Assembly (NCBI RefSeq): GCF_947494875.1
Contig: NZ_CANLWM010000008.1
Location: 269,741-333,740, forward strand
DNA: 64,000 bases
Direction: 5' to 3'
Source: an uncultured Williamsia sp.
Lineage (GTDB): Bacteria; Actinomycetota; Actinomycetes; Mycobacteriales; Mycobacteriaceae
Below are positions 36,077-44,645 of this stretch, piece by piece. The position numbers and the translations under genes are program-made. The notes below the pieces were generated by a model. It saw only the letters and a list, made by a program, of their open reading frames with translations, did not search any database and was not told where the DNA came from. The first letter of the stretch is position 1, and each line of letters starts with the position of its first letter.

Positions 36077-37735
36077 TCAGGTACGGGTGGAGGTGACCTC
36101 GAGGGTCTCGTCGGCGGGACGGGATTCCGTGACCTCGTGCCCCCAGCGGTAGTTCGGCTTCCCCGCGGGCGAGCGCTTGATCTCGTCGACGAACCAGACG
36201 CTGCGCGGACACTTGTAGCCGGCGATCTGCTCGCGGGCGACGGCGTTGATGTCCTCCAGGCCCGGCCGATGGCCGTCGCGGGCGGCGATCACGGCCGCGA
36301 CGCGGTTGCCGTACCGCTCGTCGGGGACGCCGACGACGACGGTGTCGAACACGTCGGGGTGTGCCTTCAGCGCCTGCTCCACCTCTTCCGGGAAGATCTT
36401 CTCGCCGCCGGAGTTGATCGACACCGATCCGCGGCCGAGCATCGTGATGGTGCCGTCGGACTCGTAGCGGGCGAAGTCGCCGGGCATCGAGTACCGCACG
36501 CCGTCGAAGGTCGTGAAGGTCTTCTCCGACTTCTCCGGGTCGTTGTGGTAGCGCAACGGGATGTTGCCGGTGCGGGCCATCAGACCGACCTCGTCGGAAC
36601 CGACGGGGATGACGGTGCCGTCCTCGCGCAGCAGGACCGTGTTGGGATCGGCCTTCACACGCGGCCCGCCCGCGTGCGCCTGCCCCTTCTCGACGGCGGT
36701 CATGCCGCCGAAGCCGGTCTCGGACGACCCGATCGCGTCGACGATCACCGCGTTCGGGAAGCGGTCGACGTACTGGTCCTTGACGCTCTGGGAGAAGATC
36801 GCCGCCGACGAGGCGATGGACAGGACCGACGAGGTGTCGTAGTCCTTCTCCAGCAGCGCCTCGATCATGGGGCGTCCCATGGCATCCCCGGTGATGAACA
36901 CGACGTTCGCCTTGTGCCGCTCGACGATCTCCCACGTCTGGTGCGCGCCGAACTCGGGGTAGATGATCGCCTTCTGGCCGCCGAAGAGCGCCTGGAACAC
37001 CGCCCACTGCGACCCGCCGTGGATGAACGGCGGGATCGGGAACCGCACCAGCTGGCCACCGGCCGCACCCTCGTTCGCGAACTTCCACTCGTCGGTGACG
37101 GGTTCGCCGGTGTACCAGTCGGTTCCACCGCCGAGGACGCGGAACACGTCGTACTGACGCCACACCACGCCCTTGGGCTTCCCCGTCGTCCCGCCGGTGT
37201 AGAGGATGTAGAGATCGTCGTCGGAGCGCTCCTCGAAATCGCGCTCGGTGGGGTTGTTCGCGACGGCGTCGTCGAACTCGATCGCGTCGGCGGTGAGGTG
37301 CCCGTGGTTGAGCGCGTCGGCGATGTCCTTGCCCGTACCGTCCTCGATGACGATCAGGTGCTTGAGGTCGGGCGCCTTCGGCAGCACCTTCGCGACCTTC
37401 TGCGTGTACTGCCGTTCGTAGATCAGCACCGACATCTGCGAGTCGGTGAAGATGTGCTCGAGCTCGGCCTCGACGTAGCGGAAGTTGACGTTCACCATCA
37501 CCGCACGTGCCTTGAAGATCGCCACCATCGCCTCGACGCACTCGAGGGTGTTGCGGCTGTAGAGCCCGACCGTGTCCCCGGGTTGCACGCCGAGGGTGCG
37601 GAGCTGATGGGCGAGCGCGTTGCTGCGCGCCTCGAGTTCGGCGTACGTCCGCGACGCGCCGTCGGTCTCCAGCGCGACGCGATCGGGCATCAGATCGACG
37701 GCGTGCTCGACGAGATCGGCGATGGTGAAGGCCAT
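36077..37735 (-). CDS. fadD19: Steroid-26-oyl-CoA ligase, FadD19 type
   Basis: A 552-residue AMP-forming ligase with P-loop [27 protein letters not shown], and the C-terminal catalytic lysine in [10 protein letters not shown]. FadD19 activates the C8 side chain of cholesterol and is needed for C24-branched sterols in Rhodococcus. The ATG at 37735 looks leaderless: TAGTTT lies six bases upstream, fused to a KstR-type operator. It is divergent from echA19, as in M. tuberculosis. Confidence 0.93.
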   Translation of the reverse strand: MAFTIADLVEHAVDLMPDRVALETDGASRTYAELEARSNALAHQLRTLGVQPGDTVGLYSRNTLECVEAMVAIFKARAVMVNVNFRYVEAELEHIFTDSQMSVLIYERQYTQKVAKVLPKAPDLKHLIVIEDGTGKDIADALNHGHLTADAIEFDDAVANNPTERDFEERSDDDLYILYTGGTTGKPKGVVWRQYDVFRVLGGGTDWYTGEPVTDEWKFANEGAAGGQLVRFPIPPFIHGGSQWAVFQALFGGQKAIIYPEFGAHQTWEIVERHKANVVFITGDAMGRPMIEALLEKDYDTSSVLSIASSAAIFSQSVKDQYVDRFPNAVIVDAIGSSETGFGGMTAVEKGQAHAGGPRVKADPNTVLLREDGTVIPVGSDEVGLMARTGNIPLRYHNDPEKSEKTFTTFDGVRYSMPGDFARYESDGTITMLGRGSVSINSGGEKIFPEEVEQALKAHPDVFDTVVVGVPDERYGNRVAAVIAARDGHRPGLEDINAVAREQIAGYKCPRSVWFVDEIKRSPAGKPNYRWGHEVTESRPADETLEVTSTRT

Positions 37736-37741
37736 GGGACA

Positions 37742-37759
37742 AAACTAGAACGTGTTACC
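37742..37759 (-). promoter_or_regulatory. KstR-type operator fused to a leaderless -10 for fadD19
   Basis: The site at 37746-37759 matches the KstR consensus at all fixed positions but one. On the minus strand the operator arm GTTCTA runs into TAGTTT (37747-37742), six bases before the fadD19 ATG. The string GTTCTAGTTTTG is identical to the one before fadA5. Confidence 0.72.
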
Positions 37760-37810
37760 GTTTTGGGCAAGGACACCGCAGAACACCTGCCTGATCGAGA
37801 GGGAGTCGTC

Positions 37811-38608
37811 GTGCCCGACACCCCGGAGCCCGAATGCCTCGTCGAGAAGCGCGGACACACGCTGATCGTGACCCTGAACCGTCCGCAGGCGCGCAACGCG
37901 CTGTCGACGGAGATGATGCGCATCATGGTCGAGGCCTGGGACCGCATCGACTCCGACGACGACATCCGCGTCGCGATCCTGACCGGGGCGGGCGGGTACT
38001 TCTGCGCGGGCGCGGATCTGAAGAACATGGACAGGAACGCGCCGGGTGACAGCTTCGACTCCGGCGAATTCGACCCCACCCACCTTCCCGCGCTCCTCAA
38101 AGGTCGACGCCTGACCAAGCCGTTGATCGCCGCGGTCGAGGGACCGGCGATCGCCGGCGGGACCGAGATCCTGCAGGGCACCGACATCCGCGTCGCCGGC
38201 GAGAGCGCGCGGTTCGGCGTCGCCGAGGCGCGCTGGGGCCTGTTCCCTCTCGGCGGCAGCGCTGTCCGGCTCGTCCGCCAGATCCCGTACACGATCGCCG
38301 CCGACATCCTGCTGACCGGCCGCCAGGTCACCGCCGCCGAGGCGTTGTCCTACGGGCTGATCGGGTACGTCGTCCCCGACGGCACCGCACTGGAGAAGGC
38401 ACTCGAGATCGCCGACCGCATCGCCGCGAACGGTCCCGTCGCGGTGCAGAACATCCTCCGCACGATCCGCGACACCGAGGGCATGCACGAGATGGACGCG
38501 TTCCCCATCGAGGCCGCGCTCGGCAAGAAGGTGTTCTCCAGCGACGACGCGAAGATCGGCCCGAAGGCGTTCGCGAACAAGGAGAAGCCGGTCTTCACCG
38601 GCCGGTGA
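37811..38608 (+). CDS. echA19: Enoyl-CoA hydratase of sterol side-chain degradation, EchA19 type
   Basis: A 265-residue crotonase-fold enzyme. The oxyanion-hole segments are [11 protein letters not shown] and [14 protein letters not shown]. EchA19 hydrates the enoyl-CoA formed on the steroid side chain. The start is a GTG at 37811 after GAGGGAG. Its 3' end overlaps the convergent TetR gene by 14 bases. Confidence 0.92.
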   Translation: MPDTPEPECLVEKRGHTLIVTLNRPQARNALSTEMMRIMVEAWDRIDSDDDIRVAILTGAGGYFCAGADLKNMDRNAPGDSFDSGEFDPTHLPALLKGRRLTKPLIAAVEGPAIAGGTEILQGTDIRVAGESARFGVAEARWGLFPLGGSAVRLVRQIPYTIAADILLTGRQVTAAEALSYGLIGYVVPDGTALEKALEIADRIAANGPVAVQNILRTIRDTEGMHEMDAFPIEAALGKKVFSSDDAKIGPKAFANKEKPVFTGR

Positions 38609-39245
38609 GCGAACCCGTCGCCGTGGTCTCGTCGCCGAGGATCTCGACGACGAGCGGGGGCAGCACCGACGGCGGCAGGCCCGCGAGCGTCCCGAAGAAC
38701 GACGAGCGACACATGGCGACGACGTCGTCGGGGTCGATCCGCTTGTCGGTCAGCATCTCGTAGCAGGCCGCACGCAGCTGGCCGATCCAGCTCCGCAACG
38801 CGAGCACGAGGATCGGCGCGGGGTCGTCGGCGCCGGTGACGGACAGGATGCGGGATATCTGCTCGTCGCTCGAGACCGAGACCAGCGACACGACCTCCGG
38901 ATCCGAGCTGACGCCACTGCGGAACACCGCGCGCACGCCGTGTTCGTGCTGCAGGCAGTGGTCGACGAAGGCACGGATGCCGTTCACCAGCTGCTCCACG
39001 GGCGACAGCGTGGGATCCGGTGCCGTCTCGTCCATGAGGCGTTCGTTCTCGCGGGTGAGCATCGCGACGAAGAACTCCCGCTTCCCCGGGAAGTAGTGGT
39101 AGAGCAGGCCGCGGGAGACACCCGCGAGCTCTGCGACGCGTTCGATGTGCACCTCGTCGTACGGGTGGGTCGCGAAGAGCTCGACGCCGAGGTCCAGCAA
39201 CGCCTCACGCCGACGTTCGGGACTCATCCGCGTTCGTCCGGCCAC
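38595..39245 (-). CDS. TetR-family transcriptional regulator
   Basis: The protein has 216 residues. The N-terminal helix-turn-helix contains [20 protein letters not shown] at about residues 33-52; the C-terminal ligand domain is ordinary in length. It is divergent from the P450 gene at 39310 across 64 bp and is the natural candidate to repress it, as TetR-type BM3R1 represses CYP102A1 in Bacillus megaterium. It is not KstR itself as far as I can judge. Start GTG 39245; ATG 39227 is an alternative. Confidence 0.88.
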   Translation of the reverse strand: MAGRTRMSPERRREALLDLGVELFATHPYDEVHIERVAELAGVSRGLLYHYFPGKREFFVAMLTRENERLMDETAPDPTLSPVEQLVNGIRAFVDHCLQHEHGVRAVFRSGVSSDPEVVSLVSVSSDEQISRILSVTGADDPAPILVLALRSWIGQLRAACYEMLTDKRIDPDDVVAMCRSSFFGTLAGLPPSVLPPLVVEILGDETTATGSLTGR

Positions 39246-39309
39246 GCGCTCACGCTACCCGGCCGGGTCGCTACTTGACGCTGGTTCAATAGCGCGGGAG
39301 AGTCAGGGC
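39246..39309. promoter_or_regulatory. TetR / P450 divergent promoter gap
   Basis: The 64-bp gap contains an imperfect dyad TTGA-N7-TCAA at 39275-39289, the best candidate operator for the TetR regulator, though the arms are only four bases. It does not match the KstR consensus. A GGGAG precedes the P450 start. Confidence 0.35.
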
Positions 39310-40725
39310 GTGGCACGCAACGACTGGCACGGCCGACAGTTCCCCCACCCGGGTCGCCGCCGACCGGTGATCGGTGACCTCCTGACCGTGGACCGCTCGA
39401 GTCCGATCCAGAGCATGCTCGAGGCGTCGCGCGGCCTGGGTCCGATCTGGGAACTCCGTGTCCTGCGCGAGCGACTGGTGTTCGTCGGGACCGCCGAGCT
39501 CACCGCGGAGTTGTGCGACGAGACCCGCTTCTGCAAGGCGCTGCCGCCCGCGGTCGACGCCCTGCGCGACTACGCCGGCGACGGGCTGTTCACCGCCTAC
39601 AACCACGAGCCGAACTGGCAACTGGCGCACGAGCTCCTGGTCCCCGCCTTCACCAAGTCGGCGATGCGCTCCTACCACCCCGTCATGGTCGAGACGGCGT
39701 CGGAACTGTTCGACTACTGGGAGCGTCGACTGGCCGACGGTCCCGTCGACGTCTCGCGCGACATGACCAAGCTGACCATGGAGACCCTCACGCGCTCCGC
39801 GTTCAGCCGGGACTTCGGGTCGTTCCGGACAGCGGAGGCACACCCCTTCGTCGCCGCTATGGTCACTGCGCTGGAGACCGGCCGCCGCAAGGGCACGGTG
39901 CGCACGCTGCCGGGCGGCTCGGCGCTCGCGTGGCTGCTCGACCGCCGCTACGCACGCCACACGGACTACCTCGACTCGATGCTCGACGAGCTCATCGCCA
40001 CCCGGAGCGGTTCCGACGAGCAGCACGACCTCCTCGGCATCATGCTGAACGTCGCCCACCCCGAGACCGGCGAGAAGCTGGAGCCGGTCAACATCCGGTA
40101 TCAGATCCTCACCTTCCTGGTCGCCGGACACGAGACGACCTCGGGCGCACTGTCGTTCGCGCTGCACTATCTGGCCCGCAACCCCGACTGCCTCGCTCGG
40201 GCACGGTCCGAGGCCGACGAGATCCTCGGCGACGACCCCACCGCGATGCCCGAGTTCGAGCAGGTGGCCAAGTTCCGGTACATCCGTCGGGTGCTCGACG
40301 AGTCGCTGCGCATCTGGCCGACCGTCCCGGGATTCGCCCGGGCTCCGCGGGAGTCGACGGTGCTCGCCGACGAGTACCGCATGGATCCCGACGACTACGC
40401 GATCGTGAGCCTCGGCGCGGTGCACAAGGATCCAGCCGTCTGGGACGACCCCGACCGCTTCGACCCGGACCGGTTCCTCCCCGGGAACGTCAAGAAGCGA
40501 CCACCCCACAGCTACAAGCCGTTCGGGGCGGGGTTGCGGTCCTGCATCGGGCGCCAGTTCGCGATCCACGAGGCCGTCCTGGTCCTCGCGACCCTGATCC
40601 ACCGATTCGACTTCGAGGGCGACCCCGGCTACGACCTCCGCGTCACCGAACGCCTCACCATGCTCCCCGAGGGCTTCGAGCTGACCTTGCGTCCTCGCGC
40701 ACGGTCGGAGGTCGCGGCCTCCTGA
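39310..40725 (+). CDS. Cytochrome P450, stand-alone CYP102 (BM3)-like heme domain
   Basis: The protein has 471 residues, the size of the BM3 heme domain alone. The resemblance is clear: CDETRF, YAGDGLFTAYNHEPNW, NIRYQILTFLVAGHETTS (I-helix, residues 272-278), E331-S-L-R334 and the heme loop FGAGLRSCIG with Cys412. BM3 enzymes hydroxylate fatty acids and carry a fused reductase; here the gene ends right after the heme domain, so separate redox partners are needed. It occupies the place of cyp142 in the M. tuberculosis sterol cluster. Start GTG 39310, since the preceding codons lack P450 character. Confidence 0.9.
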   Translation: MARNDWHGRQFPHPGRRRPVIGDLLTVDRSSPIQSMLEASRGLGPIWELRVLRERLVFVGTAELTAELCDETRFCKALPPAVDALRDYAGDGLFTAYNHEPNWQLAHELLVPAFTKSAMRSYHPVMVETASELFDYWERRLADGPVDVSRDMTKLTMETLTRSAFSRDFGSFRTAEAHPFVAAMVTALETGRRKGTVRTLPGGSALAWLLDRRYARHTDYLDSMLDELIATRSGSDEQHDLLGIMLNVAHPETGEKLEPVNIRYQILTFLVAGHETTSGALSFALHYLARNPDCLARARSEADEILGDDPTAMPEFEQVAKFRYIRRVLDESLRIWPTVPGFARAPRESTVLADEYRMDPDDYAIVSLGAVHKDPAVWDDPDRFDPDRFLPGNVKKRPPHSYKPFGAGLRSCIGRQFAIHEAVLVLATLIHRFDFEGDPGYDLRVTERLTMLPEGFELTLRPRARSEVAAS

Positions 40726-40732
40726 CCCCCAC

Positions 40733-40890
40733 TCGTCCGTTGGGCATCAGGAACCATCGGTTGGGCGTTTGGAACCGTTCGTTGGGCGCTTGGAACGCGC
40801 CGTCGGACACGGCTGCCCACTCGAGAGCTCCTGCTGCCCAACAGACGGTCCCGACCGCCCAACGGACGGTTCCAGCAGCGCAACAGACGG
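40733..40890. repeat. Direct/inverted array of the 21-bp repeat
   Basis: Three direct 21-bp units lie at 40733-40753, 40754-40774 and 40775-40795, with a degenerate fourth after them. Three units in the opposite orientation follow at 40828-40848, 40849-40869 and 40870-40890. The direct unit core is GTTGGGC-N4-GGAA; the inverted is the complement (GCCCAAC then ACGG). The two halves could pair into one long stem. The array fills the gap between the convergent P450 and acyl-CoA ligase genes and matches the repeat at 10464-10520. Confidence 0.88.
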
Positions 40891-40894
40891 TGGG

Positions 40895-42457
40895 TCAGAT
40901 GGCGCGGTCGGCCTTCTCCCAGTAGGGGTCGCGCAGACGCCGCTTGTAGAGCTTCCCGTTGTCGGCGCGGGGCATCTCGTCGATGTAGTCGATCGACCGT
41001 GGAAGCTTGAACTTGGCGAGCCGCTCCCGGGCGTAGGCCATCAGTTCCTCGGTGAGCGCGTCGTCGCCGACGACACCCTGCGCGGGCTGCACGACGGCCT
41101 TGATCTCCTCGCCCCAATCCGCATGCGGCACACCGAAGACGGCGACGTCGCCGACCTTGGGATGCACGGCCAGCTCGCCCTCGATCTCGGCGGGGTAGAT
41201 GTTCACGCCGCCGGAGATGATCATGTCGTTCTTGCGGTCGAGGAGGTACAGGTAACCCTCGTCGTCCATGTACCCGATGTCGCCGGTGGTGAACATGTTC
41301 CCCACGCGAGCCTTCTGGGTCTTCTCCTTGTCCTTGTAGTACTCGAAGGAGGAGCCCTTCATCTCCATGTAGACCTGGCCGCTCTCGCCGCGCGGAACCT
41401 CGTCGCCGTTGTCGTCGAGGACCTTCACCACCGAGTACGACCACGCCTTGCCGACCGATCCCGGGTGCGTGAGCCATTCGTCGCCGAAGATGGTGGTGCC
41501 ACCGCCCTCGGTGGCGGCGTAGTACTCGGTGACAACCGGACCCCACCACTCGAGCATCTGCTGTTTGATCTCACGGGGACACGGTGCGGCGCCGTGGATC
41601 ATGTTGCGCAGCGACGACACGTCGTACTTCGCGCGCACCTCCTCCGGCAGCGCGAGCAGGCGGTGGAACTGCGTGGGCACCATGTGACTCTGGGTCACCT
41701 TGTGCTTCTCGATGAGGGCCAGCATGCCCTCGGGGTCCCACTTGTCCATGAGGACGACCTTGTGGCCCAGCTGCATCGAGATCATCACGAAGTTCACGAC
41801 GGCCGTGTGATAGAGCGGTGATCCGCAGATGTGCACGTGATCGTCGTACGGGACGAGGCCCATGACGCCGAAGAACCCGATGCCTCCCATGGCCGCCTGC
41901 TCCGGCGCGACGCCCGTCAGAGGACGACGGACGCCCTTGGGCTTCCCGGTGGTCCCCGACGTGTAGAGCATCGGCGCACCGGTCGTGCGATCGGCCGGCA
42001 GGCTGTCGTCGACGCCGTCGATGAGCTCGTCGAGCGGACGGAACCCGTCGACGGTCCCGACGGCGAAGAGGTCCTCGGGCGGAAGGCCCGCCTCGCGGGC
42101 GGCGATCCGGGCGGTCTCGGCGAACCGCTCGTGCGCGACGAAGATCTTTGCCTCGGAATCACCCAGGATGTAGGCGATCTCGGGTCCCGTGAGGTGCCAG
42201 TTCACCGGTGCGAGGTAGAGGCCGATCTGCAGTGCGGCGAACTGGAGCACCACCGTCTCGACACAGTTGGGCGTCGCGATGACGAGCGTGTCACCGGTGA
42301 CGAACCCGTGCCGACGCAACCCGTTCGACACGCGGTTGGCCCGTGACGCGATCTCGCCGTAGGTGTGCTCGACGCCGTCGGGGTCGACGAGCGCGATCGC
42401 GTCGGGCGTCTCCCGGGCGATGTTCCACAGGCCGATCGGTGCGGCGGTCTCGGACAC
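40895..42457 (-). CDS. Acyl-CoA synthetase (FadD type), KstR-controlled
   Basis: A 520-residue AMP-forming ligase with P-loop [38 protein letters not shown] and catalytic lysine in RADNGKLYKRRLRD. The substrate is not clear: a sterol-derived acid is likely given the perfect KstR-type operator upstream, but it does not obviously match FadD17 or FadD19. The GTG start has a strong CGAGGAGG site. It sits 71 bases after the F420-type oxidoreductase stop on the same strand. Confidence 0.9.
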   Translation of the reverse strand: MSETAAPIGLWNIARETPDAIALVDPDGVEHTYGEIASRANRVSNGLRRHGFVTGDTLVIATPNCVETVVLQFAALQIGLYLAPVNWHLTGPEIAYILGDSEAKIFVAHERFAETARIAAREAGLPPEDLFAVGTVDGFRPLDELIDGVDDSLPADRTTGAPMLYTSGTTGKPKGVRRPLTGVAPEQAAMGGIGFFGVMGLVPYDDHVHICGSPLYHTAVVNFVMISMQLGHKVVLMDKWDPEGMLALIEKHKVTQSHMVPTQFHRLLALPEEVRAKYDVSSLRNMIHGAAPCPREIKQQMLEWWGPVVTEYYAATEGGGTTIFGDEWLTHPGSVGKAWSYSVVKVLDDNGDEVPRGESGQVYMEMKGSSFEYYKDKEKTQKARVGNMFTTGDIGYMDDEGYLYLLDRKNDMIISGGVNIYPAEIEGELAVHPKVGDVAVFGVPHADWGEEIKAVVQPAQGVVGDDALTEELMAYARERLAKFKLPRSIDYIDEMPRADNGKLYKRRLRDPYWEKADRAI

Positions 42458-42497
42458 GGTTGCCTCCTCGCAGGAGCGGCACGTTGCCGCAGATTTC

Positions 42498-42511
42498 TAG
42501 AACACGTTCTA
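42498..42511. promoter_or_regulatory. KstR-type operator before the acyl-CoA synthetase gene
   Basis: TAGAACACGTTCTA is a perfect consensus match and lies in the longer perfect palindrome CTAGAACACGTTCTAG. On the minus strand the downstream bases read TAGAAA, a weak -10. Confidence 0.8.
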
Positions 42512-42528
42512 GTCGTCTCGATCGGCCA

Positions 42529-43566
42529 TTAGACCAGCTTTGCCAACCGCCGGACAAGGTCGGCCGATCGTGCGGTGACCATGAGCATCGAGACGCCGGC
42601 GGCCTCCCAGCGCTCGATCTCCCGCCGGACCGTCTCCTCGTCCCCGACGATCATCGTCTCGCGCACCAGCTCGTCGGGGACGGCCGCGATCGCCTCGTCG
42701 CGACGCCCCTCGGCGAACAGCGCGCCGATCTCGTCGACCGCCTCGGCGTAGCCCATCCGGCGATAGACCTCGGCGTGGAAGTTCAGGTCTTTGGCGCCCA
42801 TCCCGCCCAGGTAGAAGGCGGTGATCGGCTTGTACGAGTTCACCGTGGCGGCCACGTCGTCGGTGATCTCCACCTGCACGGTCGCGGCGACCTCGAACTC
42901 GTCGCGGGTCCGCCGGGCGCCGGGCCTGCTCATCCCCTCGGCCAGCCATTCCTCGTACCGGTCGGCCAGGCGCGGCGTGTAGTAGATGGCGAGCCAGCCG
43001 TCGGCGATCTCGCCGGTCAGGGCGATGTTCTTCGGCCCCTCGGCGCCGAGCCAGATGGGGAGGTCCGACCGCAGCGGGTGGGTGATCGGCTTCAGCGACT
43101 TGCCCAGCCCGGTCGCGCCGGGCGCATCGGACGGATACGGCAGCGGGTAGTGCGACCCGCCGTTGGTGACCGGCCCCTGGCGGTCGAGCACGTCCCGGAT
43201 GACCTGCACGTACTCGCGGGTTCGGGCCAGAGGCTTGGCGAACGGCTGCCCGTACCAACCCTCGACGACCTGCGGCCCGGAGACGCCGATGCCGAGGATG
43301 TGCCGCCCGCCCGAGAGGTGGTCGATCGTCAGCGCGTGCATCGCCAGCGACGTCGGCGGTCGCGCCGAGATCTGGGCGACGGCGGTCCCCAGCCGCACGC
43401 GGGCCGTCGAACTCCCCCACCACGCCAGCGGCGTGAACGCGTCGGACCCCCAGGACTCCGCCGTGAACACGGCGTCGAAGCCCGATTCCTCGGCCGCGGC
43501 GATCAGCTCGGGGGCGTTCTCGATCGGCCCGGCGGACCAGTAGCCCAACTGCAGTCCCAGCTTCAC
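42529..43566 (-). CDS. LLM-class F420-dependent oxidoreductase, Rv3520c type
   Basis: A 345-residue bacterial-luciferase-like TIM barrel. The motif LSGGRHILGIGVSGPQVVEGWY and the early FTAESWGSDAF fit the F420-binding mycobacterial members of this family. By position it equals Rv3520c, divergent from the DUF35-ltp4-ltp3 operon across a KstR operator. Its steroid substrate is unknown. The start is GTG 43566 with GGGAGG upstream. Confidence 0.88.
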   Translation of the reverse strand: MKLGLQLGYWSAGPIENAPELIAAAEESGFDAVFTAESWGSDAFTPLAWWGSSTARVRLGTAVAQISARPPTSLAMHALTIDHLSGGRHILGIGVSGPQVVEGWYGQPFAKPLARTREYVQVIRDVLDRQGPVTNGGSHYPLPYPSDAPGATGLGKSLKPITHPLRSDLPIWLGAEGPKNIALTGEIADGWLAIYYTPRLADRYEEWLAEGMSRPGARRTRDEFEVAATVQVEITDDVAATVNSYKPITAFYLGGMGAKDLNFHAEVYRRMGYAEAVDEIGALFAEGRRDEAIAAVPDELVRETMIVGDEETVRREIERWEAAGVSMLMVTARSADLVRRLAKLV

Positions 43567-43603
43567 GCGAGCCTCCCGGAGACGGTTCCTTGCGGACCAA
43601 TAC

Positions 43604-43617
43604 TAGAACCTGTTCTA
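43604..43617. promoter_or_regulatory. KstR-type operator between the LLM gene and the DUF35 operon
   Basis: TAGAACCTGTTCTA matches the consensus at every fixed position. It sits eight bases upstream of the plus-strand GTG and about 40 bases upstream of the minus-strand LLM start, so it can control both. Confidence 0.8.
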
Positions 43618-43625
43618 CTCGCTGG

Positions 43626-44645
43626 GTGACCATCAGCGAGACCGGGCCCGGACTGGCCGCCGTGTTGGCGTCGGCGGTGGCCGACGTGCCCGAACCAGAG
43701 ACGCCGCCGCTGACCGCGCCGCTGCGCAACAGCTTCGACTACACCCGGTCCCTCGGGCCCGTGCTGGGCCGGTTCGCCGACGGGATCCGGGAGGGACGGA
43801 TCGTCGGAGGTCGCACCGCCGCCGGGGTGGTCATGGTCCCGCCGAGCGAGTTCGACCCGGAGACCGGCGCCGCCACAACGGAGTTCGTCGACGTCGGACC
43901 GGTCGGCAGCGTCACGAGCTGGTCGTGGCAACCCGCTCCCCTCCCCGGCCAGCCGCTCGACCGCCCGTTCGCGTGGGCGCTGATCCGGTTCGACGGCGCC
44001 GACACCGATCTGCTGCACACCGTCGCGGCCGACTCCCCCGACGCGATGTCCGTCGGGGCGCGCGTCGTCCCGGTCTGGGCCGACGAGCGGACCGGCCGCA
44101 TCACCGACATCACGCACTTCGCCCTCGGCGACTCGGCGCAGGAGGCACCGACGTCGACCGTCGAGCAGGAGACACCCGGCGTCGTCAGCTACCCCATCGG
44201 GCTCGAGGTCGAGCACGCCGCCACCGTCGTCGAGACGCTGTACCTGCGGGGTCTCGCAGAGGGGAAGCTGGTCGGCGGGCGGACCAGTGACGGCGTGTAC
44301 TTCCCGCCGCGCACGTCGAGCCCGGCCAACGGCGACCCGACCACCGAGATGGTCGAACTGCCCGACACCGGCATCGTCACGACGTTCTGCATCGTCAACG
44401 TCCCGTTCATGGGTCAGCAGATCAAGCCTCCGTACGTCGCCGCCTACGTCGTCCTCGACGGCACCGACATCGGCTTCCTGCACCTGATCCTCGAGTGCGA
44501 GGCGCACGAGGTCCGGATGGGCATGCGGGTGAAGGCCGTGTGGCGCGACAAGTCCGAGTGGGGCCACACGGCCCGCAACATCAGCCATTTCAAGCCGTCC
44601 GGCGAGCCCGACGCCGACTACGAGACCTACCGGAGTCACCTGTGA
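43626..44645 (+). CDS. Tandem DUF35/OB-fold protein, partner of Ltp aldolases (Rv3521 type)
   Basis: The protein has 339 residues made of two copies of the same OB-fold unit. The copies align at GRIVGGRTAAGVVMVPP (about residue 57) and GKLVGGRTSDGVYFPPR (about residue 214). DUF35 domains pair with thiolase-like Ltp proteins and form part of the retro-aldolase active site in the ChsH2-Ltp2 complex. No zinc-ribbon cysteines are seen in either copy. Start GTG 43626. The stop overlaps the ltp4 start (GTGA), supporting a complex with the next two products. Confidence 0.85.
   Translation: MTISETGPGLAAVLASAVADVPEPETPPLTAPLRNSFDYTRSLGPVLGRFADGIREGRIVGGRTAAGVVMVPPSEFDPETGAATTEFVDVGPVGSVTSWSWQPAPLPGQPLDRPFAWALIRFDGADTDLLHTVAADSPDAMSVGARVVPVWADERTGRITDITHFALGDSAQEAPTSTVEQETPGVVSYPIGLEVEHAATVVETLYLRGLAEGKLVGGRTSDGVYFPPRTSSPANGDPTTEMVELPDTGIVTTFCIVNVPFMGQQIKPPYVAAYVVLDGTDIGFLHLILECEAHEVRMGMRVKAVWRDKSEWGHTARNISHFKPSGEPDADYETYRSHL

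Noticed and set aside
34905..37742. A single 945-residue minus-strand open frame
   Set aside because: It is the true nitronate monooxygenase-like frame extended by an Arg-rich shadow of fadD19; codon bias and homology place fadD19 in the other frame.
39275..39289. KstR site before the BM3-like P450
   Set aside because: The TTGA/TCAA dyad lacks the AAC-N2-GTT core; it is kept only as a weak TetR operator candidate.
40733..40890. Possible CRISPR array
   Set aside because: The 21-bp units are directly adjacent with no unique spacers, change orientation halfway, and no cas genes are near.
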